DNA from: Telopea speciosissima
Lineage: Eukaryota > Streptophyta > Magnoliopsida > Proteales > Proteaceae
Direction of reading: 5' to 3'
NCBI RefSeq assembly: GCF_018873765.1
Contig: NC_057921.1
Location: 68,127,557-68,191,556 of the forward strand
DNA length: 64,000 nt
Shown: positions 1 through 11,065 of the stretch, in pieces
Layout: every line of letters begins with the position of its first letter
Numbering within the stretch: position 1 is the stretch's first letter
Made by a program: the position numbers and the translations under genes
Notes under the pieces: generated by a model
The model's database searches: none
The model's input: only the letters and a program-made list of their open reading frames with translations
Told to the model about the DNA's origin: nothing

Positions 1-84
1 TTGGTAATTAGTAAAATCTAGCTAATATGAAACAGAGAGAAAATACTCCTATATAAACATAATCATGATAGGTTATCAACAGAC

Positions 85-782
85 CTTTGAGAAGAACTTT
101 TGTGCATGACTTCTAATCTGCACGGCAGTCTTTGTTCCAATGAACTCTGCACAACACATGAATCAAAAGAGAAGAGAAGGAACATATCTCGAAGTAAGAG
201 AAAAATGAAGACAAACAGCATTCACTGCGTCATTCCTAGCCAAACAGAAAGCAAACAAGGATCCAAATCCGAAGCTTAAAACAACCAAAAGATAAATAAA
301 TAAATAAAACAAATGAATGAAGGAATGAGTAAGAATGATCATAGTAACCATCATTATAACACATAAACGAGCCTTCTGAAATTATACGCAGGGCCGCAGG
401 GGTAATCTGAACTTAACTTTCAACAACACACCAAAATTAGAAGTAGAAGAGGAACATAAAGTTCAATAAAATATAACCTTCTATACGCTGCCAAGCTCGG
501 CCATACAGCTTCAGAGCTTCTAAAAATCTGTTATGTTCCTCCTCTGTCCATCTTTCCCGTTGCTTAGTAATAGTATATGGTTTTCTGGTCTGCTCTTTGG
601 GTGGTGGGGGGGGGGGGGGGGTGTGGGGGGGTACACAGAGACGTTAGAAAAACAGAGATTTACAGAAAAAATTAAGAACTAGTTTTCATGGTGGATGGTA
701 AAATAAAGTGAAGTAAGTTGAAAAGGCAAGAAACGGCAATCACCCTTATAATCAGTTCTTCGCCCGAAGAATATGCATCCAT
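85..782 (-). CDS. LHY: LHY/CCA1-type single-MYB clock transcription factor, 5' part only
   Basis: Three spliced coding exons are readable: 744-782, 478-589 and 85-146; the gene continues beyond the left edge. Exon 1 starts with [13 protein letters not shown], and exon 2 continues [14 protein letters not shown] and ends in GRAWQRIE. Exon 3 carries [18 protein letters not shown], the SHAQKF-type MYB repeat that binds the evening element. Phases agree (0, then 1) and all donors are GT and acceptors AG. By family knowledge LHY/CCA1 is a morning-expressed nuclear repressor of the plant clock. The short acidic N-terminus and the position of the first intron fit LHY/CCA1 better than REVEILLE proteins; LHY and CCA1 cannot be told apart from this part. 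One oddity: a Phe sits where relatives have His, just after the exon 2/3 join (EEFIGTK instead of EEHIGTK). The next exon, expected to begin LEKEA, is not in the window. Confidence 0.93.
601..631 (+). repeat. G-rich homopolymer in LHY intron 1
   Basis: A run of G broken only by a few T lies next to the acceptor of LHY exon 2. On the gene's strand it is poly-C, so it serves as the pyrimidine tract. Runs like this are prone to sequencing length errors. Confidence 0.7.
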
Positions 783-810
783 TACTGGACGTTCGCAGCC
801 TATCGCTGCT

Positions 811-864
811 TCAAATCCTCACTAAGAAGCAGATGGTAGTCATGGAACAGTCTCCTCTGTCCAT
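811..864 (-). promoter_or_regulatory. Upstream ORF in the LHY leader (17 codons)
   Basis: This short ORF (MDRGDCSMTTICFLVRI, then stop) lies wholly in the 5' leader exon, 29 bases upstream of the LHY start. It overlaps a second uORF in another frame. That it dampens translation is inference. Confidence 0.55.
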
Positions 865-914
865 CTCTCCCGAAGTAAGTCGGGTGAATCTCGATGCCGT
901 GAAGAAAACCTCAT
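840..914 (-). promoter_or_regulatory. Upstream ORF in the LHY leader (24 codons)
   Basis: The first ATG of the ATG-bearing leader exon opens a 24-codon frame beginning MRFSSRHRDSPDLL that stops before the LHY start. It overlaps the 17-codon uORF at 811-864. Confidence 0.55.
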
Positions 915-1560
915 TACTTAATCCTACAGGTAAAAAAAAATAGAGAGCGAGAGAGAGAGAGAGGAAGAAAAGACAACGATAGGGGACCGTGTCTGCGCCT
1001 AAGAACAGCACGGACAACAAGAAAAACGACACCAATACCAATCCTTGGAGAGAAGCAAAACAAAGAAAAGAAATCCCCTTTTTTTTTTCCAATTGTTTTT
1101 TCAGAATCCACCGCTGTAGAGAAGCTTCTCTGAATTCGAAACAACTGAAACAAATCCACTAAAAGAAAATTCCTTTGTCAGAATCCTCACCAAAACGAAC
1201 CGGAGAACGCCGAAACCTTAGAACGTAAAAGAAACTGAATCAGTAATAAACAAGTAGAAGAAGCCAGCATCAATCTATGAATCGATCTCCGTCTAAAAAT
1301 ATCAAGAAGAATCCTATATATATAGCACATAAGAATCAGAAAACTCACCTTGCAAAGCCACCATCGCAATCCGAAACGAGCGTTACTCAGAATTTGAAAC
1401 CTATTCGTCGGGGAACTGAAGTGAGGTGAGCAGTAGCACAGTGAGAGAAACAGAGCAGAGAAGAAGACGAGTTTGGCGTTTCGGAGAGACCTAAAACCAG
1501 CTACACTTCCAGAGAGGGAGAGAGCAGAGGAGCGACATGCAATCTGAGCCACTATTTTTT

Positions 1561-4032
1561 TTTTTCCTTGTGGATTTAATTTTTGTAAGAGAAAACGAGG
1601 TTGGGGCCTAAATTTGAGGCTGGCAACGAAGGAAAGGTAACTGCGTTGGACAGAGACGGGGATGCCGCATCACTGAGTGGTGCCAAATGGCAGCTCTGTA
1701 GTGGCTGATTGATGGTTAGGTAGTTAGCACAAATGGATCGTGCGCTTTTTCGCCTCGGACGAGTGTCGGCCTCTCGCTCTTTGCTCTTTTGCTCTTTGGA
1801 CTTCGGAGGTGGACTCAGCGCCTCAGCGAAGGCCGGAGAGATAAAGTGCGTGTGTGTTTGTGCTCTCGTGCGCTTGAAAGCCTTTCTCAATTCTCCACCA
1901 CAAACTCAGAGGAAGGGCCGTTACAGGTCACGTCTAAATTCCAACTTCTGGTGCTGGGCTGCTCAGGCCCAGGGAAATCGAGAATCTCGAGATGTCTCCC
2001 CAGTCCAGCGCCTCTGCAGCACACCCCTGAGCTGGAAGTCATCGAGCAAGGCTGCAGGCATCAACACATGGCCTGGGTGCCATTCGAACGAATTCAGCTC
2101 TCTTCCCCGTGACGCAAGTTGGAGGTATAACTCATCAGAAATCGATTCACCTGTGAAATGATTCAAACACCCTTATTTTTGTTGGATTAGATCTTGCAGC
2201 TCTCACCACGCCTAGAGGATAGCCAAGTCCCATTGGAATGGTGAAAAACAACAACACTTTTTTCCATTTCGAGGCAACTTAAACTGGGCGAAAGTCCATT
2301 GTTAAAATTGCCAGTATCTCAAGATATTAGATACAAAGCTAAGATTTATTGAGCTTTCAAATAACAATTTAATCAAGTCTTTTTTCGTCAATTTAAATCT
2401 TTCTTTAAAAGTGTCAATTGAATTGACTCCTTAAATCTTAACGATTCCTAACCAACACTCCAATTTGAAAGCTCTTTTTTCATTTAATCACTTGACAAAG
2501 TAAAATTTTTATTTCATTTTAATTTATTTCTCCTCATTTTATGAAACACCTACTAATAATATCCTTTAACGTCGTCTTCTTCTTCTATTTCCTGCAACCA
2601 CACCTCCTGCTGCAACCAACCCACCCACCCACCCATTCCCTAACCCTTTGAAATTCATGCCACCCCCACCGTCGAACTCCTCTCCACCCTAGCCCCTGCC
2701 ATCCCTGTTCTACTTCTTCCTCTCTCCAAAGAAGAAGGACTTAAGTTTGAGAGTTGAGATTTCACATATTTTTCGGAAGGGTTTTAAATAATAGGATCAT
2801 AATCAGAGCCATCTCGGCAACTATGACCGTAAAACAGAGCTGAATCAACTCGGTGAAGTGTTTTGCAACTTCAAAAATAGGGGAGAAACAGATGGTTTTA
2901 GCTCCGCTGCAGGAAACCCAGGTTTTTTTTTTTTTTTTTTTTTTTCTGTTTTTGGGAGATCTACTTATGATTTAGACATATCTGTAAGTTTCTGTTCCCA
3001 AACCTCTTCGGACAATCTTCTTCAATGTTCTTCTTCGTTTCACATTTTCTTCTTACCCTTTTCTTCCTCCCACACTACCCCTTTACAAGCGGCGGTGGCG
3101 CTTGCGCTCCCCCACTGCCAAACTCCAGAGAGCGGCGGTGGCGCTTGCTCTCCCCCACTGCCAAACTCCAGAGAGCGGCGGCCGGTGCAAGGGTCAGAGC
3201 AACAGCAACACAACTTCTTCCAGTTCCAGGATCCTTCGACGACCGGCGTGCAACTTCCAGTTCTGGTACTCCTTCGAGCTGTAGCCACCTTCTGGAAATA
3301 GGTTAGATTCTTAAAGCCCTCTCTCCCTCTGCGTGTGAGCTACGTAGCTATAGATACATGCGGGTCTGTAGTCTGTACGTCCAGACCGTCTTCTAAAGAC
3401 TACGACGTTCATCATAGCCCATCATTTTAGCTTGGTCCAACAAGCTTTGGTGTTGTGCTTTCTGGAGGCTAGGCTCCTGGAGGACACAACGTCATCTCTA
3501 GAATTTTTGGTGTGAATCTTTTTTCTTTTCATGCTCGATTGAAAGCCCTTCAGGCACCTTGTCTGGCTTCGATTCATCAGCTTCTTCAACGACGTTCAAA
3601 TGTCCATCACCGCCTTAAAATCCCCGAGGACATTGCAAGATCTCAAGTTTCTCAATTGCCCAATCCCACCTGTACACTTCCCAGATGAATTCATTTCCAA
3701 TCTCCGCTCCTGCACCTGCATCCACAATCTCTATAAGTTAATTTGGCTGAATCTCACCGATCTATAATTGTGAGTGTAAGCGATGGTAGGGACGGTGGCC
3801 TGAGTTTGTTCCCTGTTCTATTTCTGAGGGTGGGGCGTGGTGGTGGGTTGGGTTGCAGTAGGGGGGTAGAGGGCGGTGGGGTTGCAGGAAGAAGAAGAAG
3901 GAGAGGGCTAAAAGTGTAATTTCATTGTCCTTAAAGGGTAATTTGGGTATTTAGGATTTTTCTAACCCATGATGTCGTTCCCTAAACGATGGTGACTGAC
4001 TAACGGACATGGGTTACTTGTAAGAAAATGTA
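1561..4032. other. Intergenic region without a recognisable gene
   Basis: Open frames at 1.73-2.17 kb and 2.86-3.3 kb match no family I know and have no convincing splice pattern. The region holds a T run at 2924-2945, a 43 bp tandem repeat, AT-rich stretches and proline-coding C-rich stretches at 2.59-2.70 kb. A similar CCTGCAACC stretch recurs in reverse near 3.88 kb, so part of this may be a decayed long-TIR element. Confidence 0.5.
3089..3181 (+). repeat. 43 bp tandem repeat, two copies and the start of a third
   Basis: Copies begin at 3089, 3132 and 3175 with GCGGCGG. The first two differ by about one base over 43 bp, implying a recent duplication. Confidence 0.85.
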
Positions 4033-4045
4033 AAATGCAAGGGTG

Positions 4046-6215
4046 ATCTTTTTGCGACAAGCCTGAGTTAACTTCAGTTTGCTTTGCCGATGATCTTTTT
4101 GTTTTTGGCAAGGCTTCGTCGCAAAATGATGCTGCTTTGAAGGTGTTGCTTCAGGATTTCTCTTGCTTATCTGGGCTCAACATAAATCATGGCAAGTCTT
4201 CCCTATTCTTTGCTAATTGCTCGGGTGGGACTCAGGCCTTGTTTGAAGACACTTTGGGCATTGCTGCGGGTAGCCTCCCTATTACGTACCTTGGTGTACC
4301 AATTGCTTCTCGTGGATTGAAGGCCAGTGACTTTCAAGTGCTTATTTCTAAGGTGGAGCAGAAAATTTCTACATGGAAAGCAAGGGTTCTCTCTTTTGCC
4401 AGCCGAGTTGTGCTCATCAAATCTGTTGTTATGGGGTGCATTTCTCACTGGGTTAATGTCTTTCGCCTCCCCCAACACACTGTCGATGTCCTTGAACGGA
4501 TGATGGCGAAGTTTTTGTGGAAAGGGAACTCGGATTCAGGAATGCACAAGGTTGCTTGGCCAGCTGTTCATCGACCCAAGGAGGAGGGTGGTCTTGGCCT
4601 TCATCGGCTTCGTGACTGGAATACTGCTGCTCTTATGCGCCATGTATGGTCTATCTCCTCTTCAGATAGAAGTGGTTGGTCTGATTTTGTTAAGCACAGG
4701 TGGCTGAAAAGGCATTCCATATGGTCCCTGTCGTTACCTACGTAGTGTTCTACCACTTTTAGAGAGATACTACGGACGCGACATATTGCAATTGGATGTA
4801 CACGTCATCTTATCAACACAGGGAGGGAGACTCTTTTGTGGAGTGATCCTTGGCTGCCACACGGCCCCATTGCTAAGCCTGGCATGTTGATTGCAAATGC
4901 TCTTGGCCGATCATGTTTTGACATTGTTCACTCGATCCAGTGTGATGATGGTGTCTGGGATAATTCGGTGGGTGATGTGGCGCTACTTGATAGGTGGGAT
5001 GAGATTGTCAGTACCAAAGTTCATAGGAGGTTTGAGGGTGATTTGACTGCCTCTTCAACTGGGAAGTTTACGCTCAAGTCAGCCTGGGAGTCTGTTAGAA
5101 TGCATGGTGGGGAGGTTGGATGGCATCGCCTGGTTTGGTTCTCCAATGCTCAACCAAGATTCTCCTTTGTCACTTGGTTAGCTGTGCTAGGGCGACTAGC
5201 CACGCGTTGTTTGCTTGCTTGTTGGGGACTGGTAAGTAATATTTCCTGCTACCTTTGCCAAGTTGCTACTGAGACCCTGGATCATTTACTTTTTCAATGT
5301 GCTTTCTCGTCGGGTATTTGGAAGTCTATTCTGCGCCTTAACGGATTTAGCAGAGAACCCTTGGGCTCGTGGGGGGAGGAAATTGATTGGTTAGTAGGCC
5401 ACTTTGGAGGGGATTCCTTCTTATGCCGTGTTCGCAAGTTTAGCTTCAATGCGGTTGTGTACCGCGTTTGGCAAGAAAGGAATGCAAGGGCTTTCCATAT
5501 GCGAACATGCTCTGCTGAAGGTGTGTTCCGTCGTGTTATTTTGGATACCCAGGCAAAGTTTTTCGATCTTCCTTCTCGGGTAATGGACGATAGTCAAAAT
5601 AGAGCCTTTTTTTATGGATGGGGTATCAGGGTTACCCTTTTTCGGCCGGTGGCTACTATTTTTACGTGGGCCCCTCCTCCCCCTGGCTAGACTGCTTTGA
5701 ACTGTGATGGTTCCATGAAGAACGGGTTGGGTGGTTATGGAGCAATTGGTAGAGGCTGCCTGGGTGTACCTGTATTTGCGGTGGCTGGTAGGTTGCTGGA
5801 GAGCAACGTGGTCATTGTGGAGCTTCATGCGATCATGCGTGGCCTTGCGAAGGCTAAGGAGATGGGCCTTTCTCAGGTTTAGGTTTGCTCAAACTTGCAG
5901 GCTGCTGTTCAAATGATTGTGGGCCAGTACCAGGCCCCTTGGTGTGCTTTGTGGTTGATTGAGGAGATACGAGGGTTACGGGACGCGATCCGTAATTGTT
6001 CCTTTTGTCATCATGTTAGAGAAATTAACAGCTGTGCGGACTACCTGGCTGGATTTACGTACTCTCCCCAAGAACTCCATTTTTGCCCTCAAAGCCTTCC
6101 TGTGGCACTCTCTGAGCTTGTTCAGAAAGATGCCACTGGGAAGAGGTACTTCAGACTGTAATTTTCATATTATCTTATAATTAATATAAGCTCCCCTTTT
6201 AACCTAAAAATAAAT
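4046..6215 (+). mobile_element. 5'-truncated L1-type LINE with RNase H, target duplication present
   Basis: The element keeps the 3' half of ORF2. It starts in the reverse transcriptase catalytic box (CFADDLFVFG, from about 4080). The RT thumb and connection region follow (TYLGVPIASRG, then PAVHRPKEEGGLGLHRLRDW). Next comes the zinc-knuckle zf-RVT region near 5.0-5.4 kb (CYLCQVATETLDHLLFQC) and an RNase H domain from about 5.7 kb (LNCDGSMKNGLGGYG), ending at a stop at 6161. A short 3' tail with TTAATATAAGCTC and an A-rich end follows. In-frame stops at about 4743, 5688 and 5880 show it is dead. A 13 bp direct repeat flanks it: AAATGCAAGGGTG at 4033-4045 and AAATGCAGGGGTG at 6216-6228, one mismatch. 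This indicates insertion by target-primed reverse transcription at this length. Confidence 0.9.
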
Positions 6216-6799
6216 AAATGCAGGGGTGTTCAAGTAATAGTTTCAAAAATTAGGATTATAAAGCAATTGGCCCATAGTACAAGAGGTGTACAAGTTATTT
6301 TCCCAAAAATAAAATATGTAAACAAGCATCTAGGAAGGAATCTCATTTTGGATGGTTTATTTATGCCACTGGGACTATAGAAAATCTGCTTGTTAAATAG
6401 ATAAAGCACCAACCATTGGGCTACTATGGGCCTACATGATAACACTTTTGTTTCTGGGCCATGATTCTATTATAGAAATGACTTTTTGTATTTCTATTAC
6501 TAGGCCAAATTTCTGGGCAAAAAAACACGTTTGGTAACACATAATAATTTCTAGTTCTCGGCCAAAAAAAAAAACAAAAACGCATTTGATATGCACAATC
6601 ATTTATGTTTCTAGAACTTCTATAAAATTTAAAAAATACCATTAAATACCCCAAAAATTAGTGGAGATGGGGGTGGTGGTGGCGGTGGCGGTGGCAGAGG
6701 TGGATGTGGTTGGGTGTGGTGTGGTAGTGGTAGCAATGGTGGTGGCGGTGAAAGAAAATAGTTCCCTAAAATTCTAATAATCAGGAAGTGATTTTCTGT

Positions 6800-6912
6800 T
6801 CAAGATTGTGGCCTATGCTAGCACTTCCATATGTCTATCTCTCTCCTCAAAAGGAGGAGGCAAAGATGTATTTTCATATGGAAAGAAGGTGCTGGCATAG
6901 ATCACATTAACG
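6800..6912. mobile_element. MITE-like hairpin element
   Basis: An imperfect inverted repeat pairs 6808-6833 (GGCCTATGCTAGCAC then TTCCATATG) with 6875-6905. The loop is about 40 bp. No target duplication was identified. Confidence 0.6.
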
Positions 6913-7343
6913 GACAACGTTCTTTTTCCCTAATCTTATACTAACTTTTTTTTTAATAAAATATTATAATAATTAATATAGTATATACAAGAGGACATCT
7001 TAAAATAATTAGTGAGATATAACATTGAGTTGACAAGTGAAGAGGTGCACATGTTCCATTTCCTTTCTATGTGGACAATTACAGCCCAATAGTTCAATGC
7101 CACGTGGTTAAAAGAAGCCACTTTTGCAAGCCTTGGTCACATTAAGAAATGGGCCTCCTGCTCTCTCATTTTGCATTATTTGGCCCACAAAAGTTTTATT
7201 TTCTACCTGGTCCATTTGGGATTGTACTCTTTGCCTCGTTGCCTCTTTGGACTGCCTGGAATTTGCACTCTTTGCCCCAACTAGGTTTTGTACTACTCGG
7301 CCCAGTTGAGTGTTATATTCTTTCAATCTCTCGTGATAACAAT

Positions 7344-7533
7344 GGGAGAAAGAATGTTAATTGGTGGCATAGCACGGCATGTACCTGTGCCCAGGCATAG
7401 TCACGTATGAAATGACTGATACACCTTTTTGGCAAGACAGAAAGGACCAGAAGTGCACTGATCATTTTATGTGTGGCTGTGCCTAAACACAGGTACACGC
7501 AGCTATGCAGCACCGGTTAAAGTTCCTTTTCCC
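7344..7533. mobile_element. MITE with terminal inverted repeats of about 55 bp
   Basis: The ends read GGGAGAAAGAATGTTAATTG and, on the other strand, GGGAAAAGGAACTTTAACCG. Both then continue into GCATAG and GTACCTGTG blocks. A short ACAAT abuts both ends but no clean target duplication is seen. The CCTGTGCCCAGGCA core resembles the hairpin at 49.4 kb. Confidence 0.65.
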
Positions 7534-8654
7534 ACAATGGAATTTTCCAGTTTCGTTTGACGAAAAGAAAGATTTCTGTGTAGAGAATATCAAATAGGGG
7601 GACTTTGGGGTTGCAACTGAAGCCTGCTGGCCTGTATGGTTCTGAGTTAGCCAAAGCATGACATCTGGTTGATCCAAATGGCCAAATGGACCTATGATCT
7701 AATATAGTAACCAGAGTTGCCCAAAATGGATCAGTTCCTTCGTGGGGGCTGTGTAATTAAACAGCATTTTACCCAGAGATTGAAGGGTTATCTATGATTT
7801 GTCCCCAAATCAAGTTTTTTGTGGAATTATTAGTTTAGTAGAGCCTTTTGGGATTTTGAAATTCAGGAACTATAAAAGTGAAATCATTTTGTTGGTGTTA
7901 ATTGCCAATAGAAAGCATATGCAGGGTATAGATCTTCTTTACAAGGCTGAATCTTTTCCAGATAAAACGACTTCTAAGCTGGTTCACCTTCACTATCAAT
8001 CTGTATTTCTTAGAACCAACAGAGAAGCTGTCAATACCATTTGAAGTACATTTTCGATTATTGGGAGGAGATCGTTGGAAAAACAAGTAATTTCTCATTT
8101 GTATGTATATGAATGAAGATACACAGAGACAATCAAATATGCATACAATAAGAACACATTGAAACAAATCAAGTCAATCTTTCAAAAAAAAAAAAAAAAC
8201 AATTTTAACATGAAAAACCTTTTTCGAGATAAAAGAAAAAAATCACAGGACTTTGTCTAGATAAAAGCTTTCGCTATGAAAACTAATGAGATTATAAATC
8301 TCATCTCTAGCCAATACAAGAGACCACTAAACATTCTCTTGGATAACAAGCCAACTCTCCAAACAGGATAGATTTACATGAATATAGTATTCTCACAAAA
8401 AAAAAAAACTTATCGTGACAAATAAAAGAAAAATCTTAGTACCTTCTCTTCTTTCCTTAATAGAGACAATGCTGTCACGCTGCAACCTAATATGAAGAAC
8501 ACAAGAGACCACCTTCTCTTCTTCAGTTTTCTTCTCTCTACTCACTCTCACAGAAATATAGAGGAAAAGTTCCTTTGCATCTTTCAAGTAGTACTTACTT
8601 TCATTTAAGACCTATTGTTTCTCAGCATGTAAAGGTTAGGTGCCAACACCTGAG

Positions 8655-8755
8655 TCAAGTGTACGTGATCGGCTCAAAACCGTTCAGATGGAATCCACTC
8701 TGTGGGATCACATGAGGTGGATTCCATCTGAACGGCTGTGAATCATTCTCGTACA
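8655..8755. mobile_element. MITE hairpin with a perfect 19 bp inner stem
   Basis: CCGTTCAGATGGAATCCAC at 8680-8698 is exactly mirrored at 8717-8735. The outer arms carry GTACG motifs. It belongs with the hairpins at 9.9 kb and 47.8 kb by its core sequence. Confidence 0.75.
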
Positions 8756-9885
8756 TTCACGTATATGAACATGAGCCCAACTCGCCAATACTTGTCCCAT
8801 TTTGCTTCCATAAATATCTCTTTAATATCAGACTTGGGACAACTCGTTTCCCCCCGCTTTTGTTTCTTCTTGGTTATTTTCAGACTTTTGAAACTTATCT
8901 TTCCTTTGGCTCTATTTATTTTGGTATACTTGAAAATTTTCACTTCAAAAAAATTGACATGTAAAATTCTACACGTTGAAAAGTGTTCCAATGTTTTTGT
9001 TTTTTTGTTTTCTTTTATAGAAAAGAGCATTGAAAATTTTTTCAACATACAAAATTTTATATTTATGAAGTAAAACTTACCAAAGAAAGTTTTCCAAACG
9101 TCGAAACAAACGGAGCCTTTGGGGATTTAGTTAAGTATTCGGTTACCTAAAAAATAAATCCTTTAAATGGCAGCAAATGAGAGAGATGCCATGTTGGTAC
9201 CTAACCCATACATGCAAGTGAGTGTAAGCGCAGAAGATCAACAGGTCTGATTTGATCCATTTTAGGTTTCCAGCCGGTTCTAGTATAAATCATTGGTTTA
9301 GTCTACTTTACCTTATCTAAGCAGGTTTTGTATTAAGAAATAGGAGAAGTGTTTTCTATGGAAGAACGTGGCCTCTACACATATGTGGGGGTCAATGGGA
9401 ATGCACATAGAACCATCAATATAGATGATATTTCTATTTTTCATGTGGGTGGGACAGTCATTTTGTCCTCTCTGTATCTAAGTATAGACACCACGCTCTT
9501 TGATGGAATTCTTTTTTCCTAAAAATATATTCTAAGACTAGAAATGATCTTGTTGTTTGCGTGGATCATGCGTTAGGAGATAACTTTACGACTATTTCAA
9601 AAGGGTATGCTATTTTCATTTTTCATTGAGATTCTTTATTCATAAATATATTGAAAGGCAAAGGAATGATGTTGTTGTAGACGTGGATCATGGCCGAGGA
9701 GGGCTCAAGATGATTACAGCTCTTTCAAAGGGGGTTGCCATTTTCATGGAAGTACAAATAAAATATTTAACTCCGTTCCGTTTGCAAGTTGAGAGAGAGG
9801 ATGATGATCATGATGATGAGGCTGGCTCAAGTTCTTTTACGAAAACAAATCTTGTGCCGCTCAAGCAAATCTTGTACGGGCCTGA

Positions 9886-9943
9886 GCCTCACAGATGGAA
9901 TCCAAGAGTGGGACTCACCTATCTTGGATTCCATCTGTGCGGT
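9886..9943. mobile_element. MITE hairpin with a perfect 18 bp stem
   Basis: CACAGATGGAATCCAAGA at 9890-9907 is exactly mirrored at 9922-9939. The ATGGAATCCA core is shared with the hairpin at 8.7 kb. Confidence 0.7.
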
Positions 9944-10630
9944 TCAGACAGTACCAAAACGTGAGCTGCACCCAACAGAAATGTTGGGTTACTATCATTT
10001 TGCAGAACACATTCTAAGTTCTAGATTGTATAATGGAATGATTAAAACACTACTTGGTAGAACGGCCAGGGAGTGGACTGGATGGGGGTTCCTCTGTGGC
10101 GCAGCAGGGCTTGCAGCGTACATTAATGGATGGCCAGAGCGGTGTTATTGGATATGAGTTAATGTCTGAAGAAGATCACTTGCAAATTAAGGTCTTGGTG
10201 CTTTGGGGATTCACTGCAAGTCTTTGGTTTATTTGAGGACAATATTTACTTGGAAAATAACTCTAGCTTGGAGATGATAAATTCTTACTTTGATGATTAA
10301 TCTCTGTCTCTGATTCGCCGCCGTGAACATCTTAATTGAGAATCTCTTGAAGCTGCCATCAAACTTGGAGAGTTTTTAATCTTCTGATCGGAACATGTAC
10401 ACTGAAAACGAGTTTAAACTCTTCGAATTTGATTTAGAAGACCGTTAATGAGCATGAGAAGGATGAGAAAACGGAGAAGATTCTTCATTATCACAATAAT
10501 TCAATTTACGAGTAGAAGAAGGACAACGACTTCTCGATGCACAAAAAGGGTTTTCTGGGACATGTCTGACGGTAGTGATGGAGAAAGGTACAGACTAAGC
10601 AGTGTAGAAGCGTGAGAAACGAAATATAAA

Positions 10631-11065
10631 CGGACAATTACATGATTAATTAGTTTTGGGTTTTCATTTATAAAACTGTGCACCCTATGTTTGAGTTAAC
10701 AAAAATAGACAATAACAAGTTAAGGTTTACAAAACTGAACAAAATAGTCTCTCCCTCCCACACTTATTTTTTTAGATATTTTTACCCCTGACCCCTGTCA
10801 TTGCTCTCTAGTCCAGACATCCTCTGTTCCTTGCAACTCTACCCTTGTCTCAGTTACCACCAGTCTCTGCTACCCAAGTAATAGAGGGGAAAAAAAAAAA
10901 AAAAGAGATTTTTTCAGAGGGAAACTGTCGAGGAAGGAAGGAGAGTCACTTTTTTGTCTAGTTTTGTAAAACTAAACTTGTTTTTGTCTATTTTTGTTAA
11001 TTCAAACATAGTGTGAATAGTTTTGTAAATGAAAACCCAAAAGTAACTAATCATGTAATTTTCCC
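10631..11065. mobile_element. Short long-TIR Mutator-like element with 9 bp target duplication
   Basis: Terminal inverted repeats of roughly 130 bp are readable; both arms share AATTACATGATTA and TTTTGGGTTTTCATTTA. The 9 bp AAATATAAA directly precedes the left end (10622-10630) and directly follows the right end (11066-11074). Nine-base duplications are the mark of Mutator-like transposons. No coding content is visible in the 435 bp body. Confidence 0.85.

Larger units (their letters stand above)
783..1550 (-). other. LHY 5' leader exons and leader intron (predicted)
   Basis: The exon holding the LHY start begins at 923. It is preceded by a strong pyrimidine tract (CT repeat, then T run) and a CCTGTAG acceptor. 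A good donor (AAG followed by GTGAGT) lies at 1349, so a leader exon probably ends at 1350 and the intron is about 924-1349. An untranslated first exon with introns is usual in LHY/CCA1 genes. I could not fix the transcription start; it is likely near 1.5 kb. Confidence 0.5.

Noticed and set aside
1733-2161. Plus-strand 142-codon frame near the LHY promoter
   Set aside because: No recognisable domain; composition looks like chance open frame in GC-richer leader/promoter DNA.
2300-6304. Possible further long-TIR element hosting the LINE, ending GTTATTTTCCC at 6304
   Set aside because: No convincing left partner for that end and no 9 bp duplication could be found.
9789-10157. Plus-strand 122-codon frame
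   Set aside because: It crosses a MITE hairpin and has no domain resemblance.
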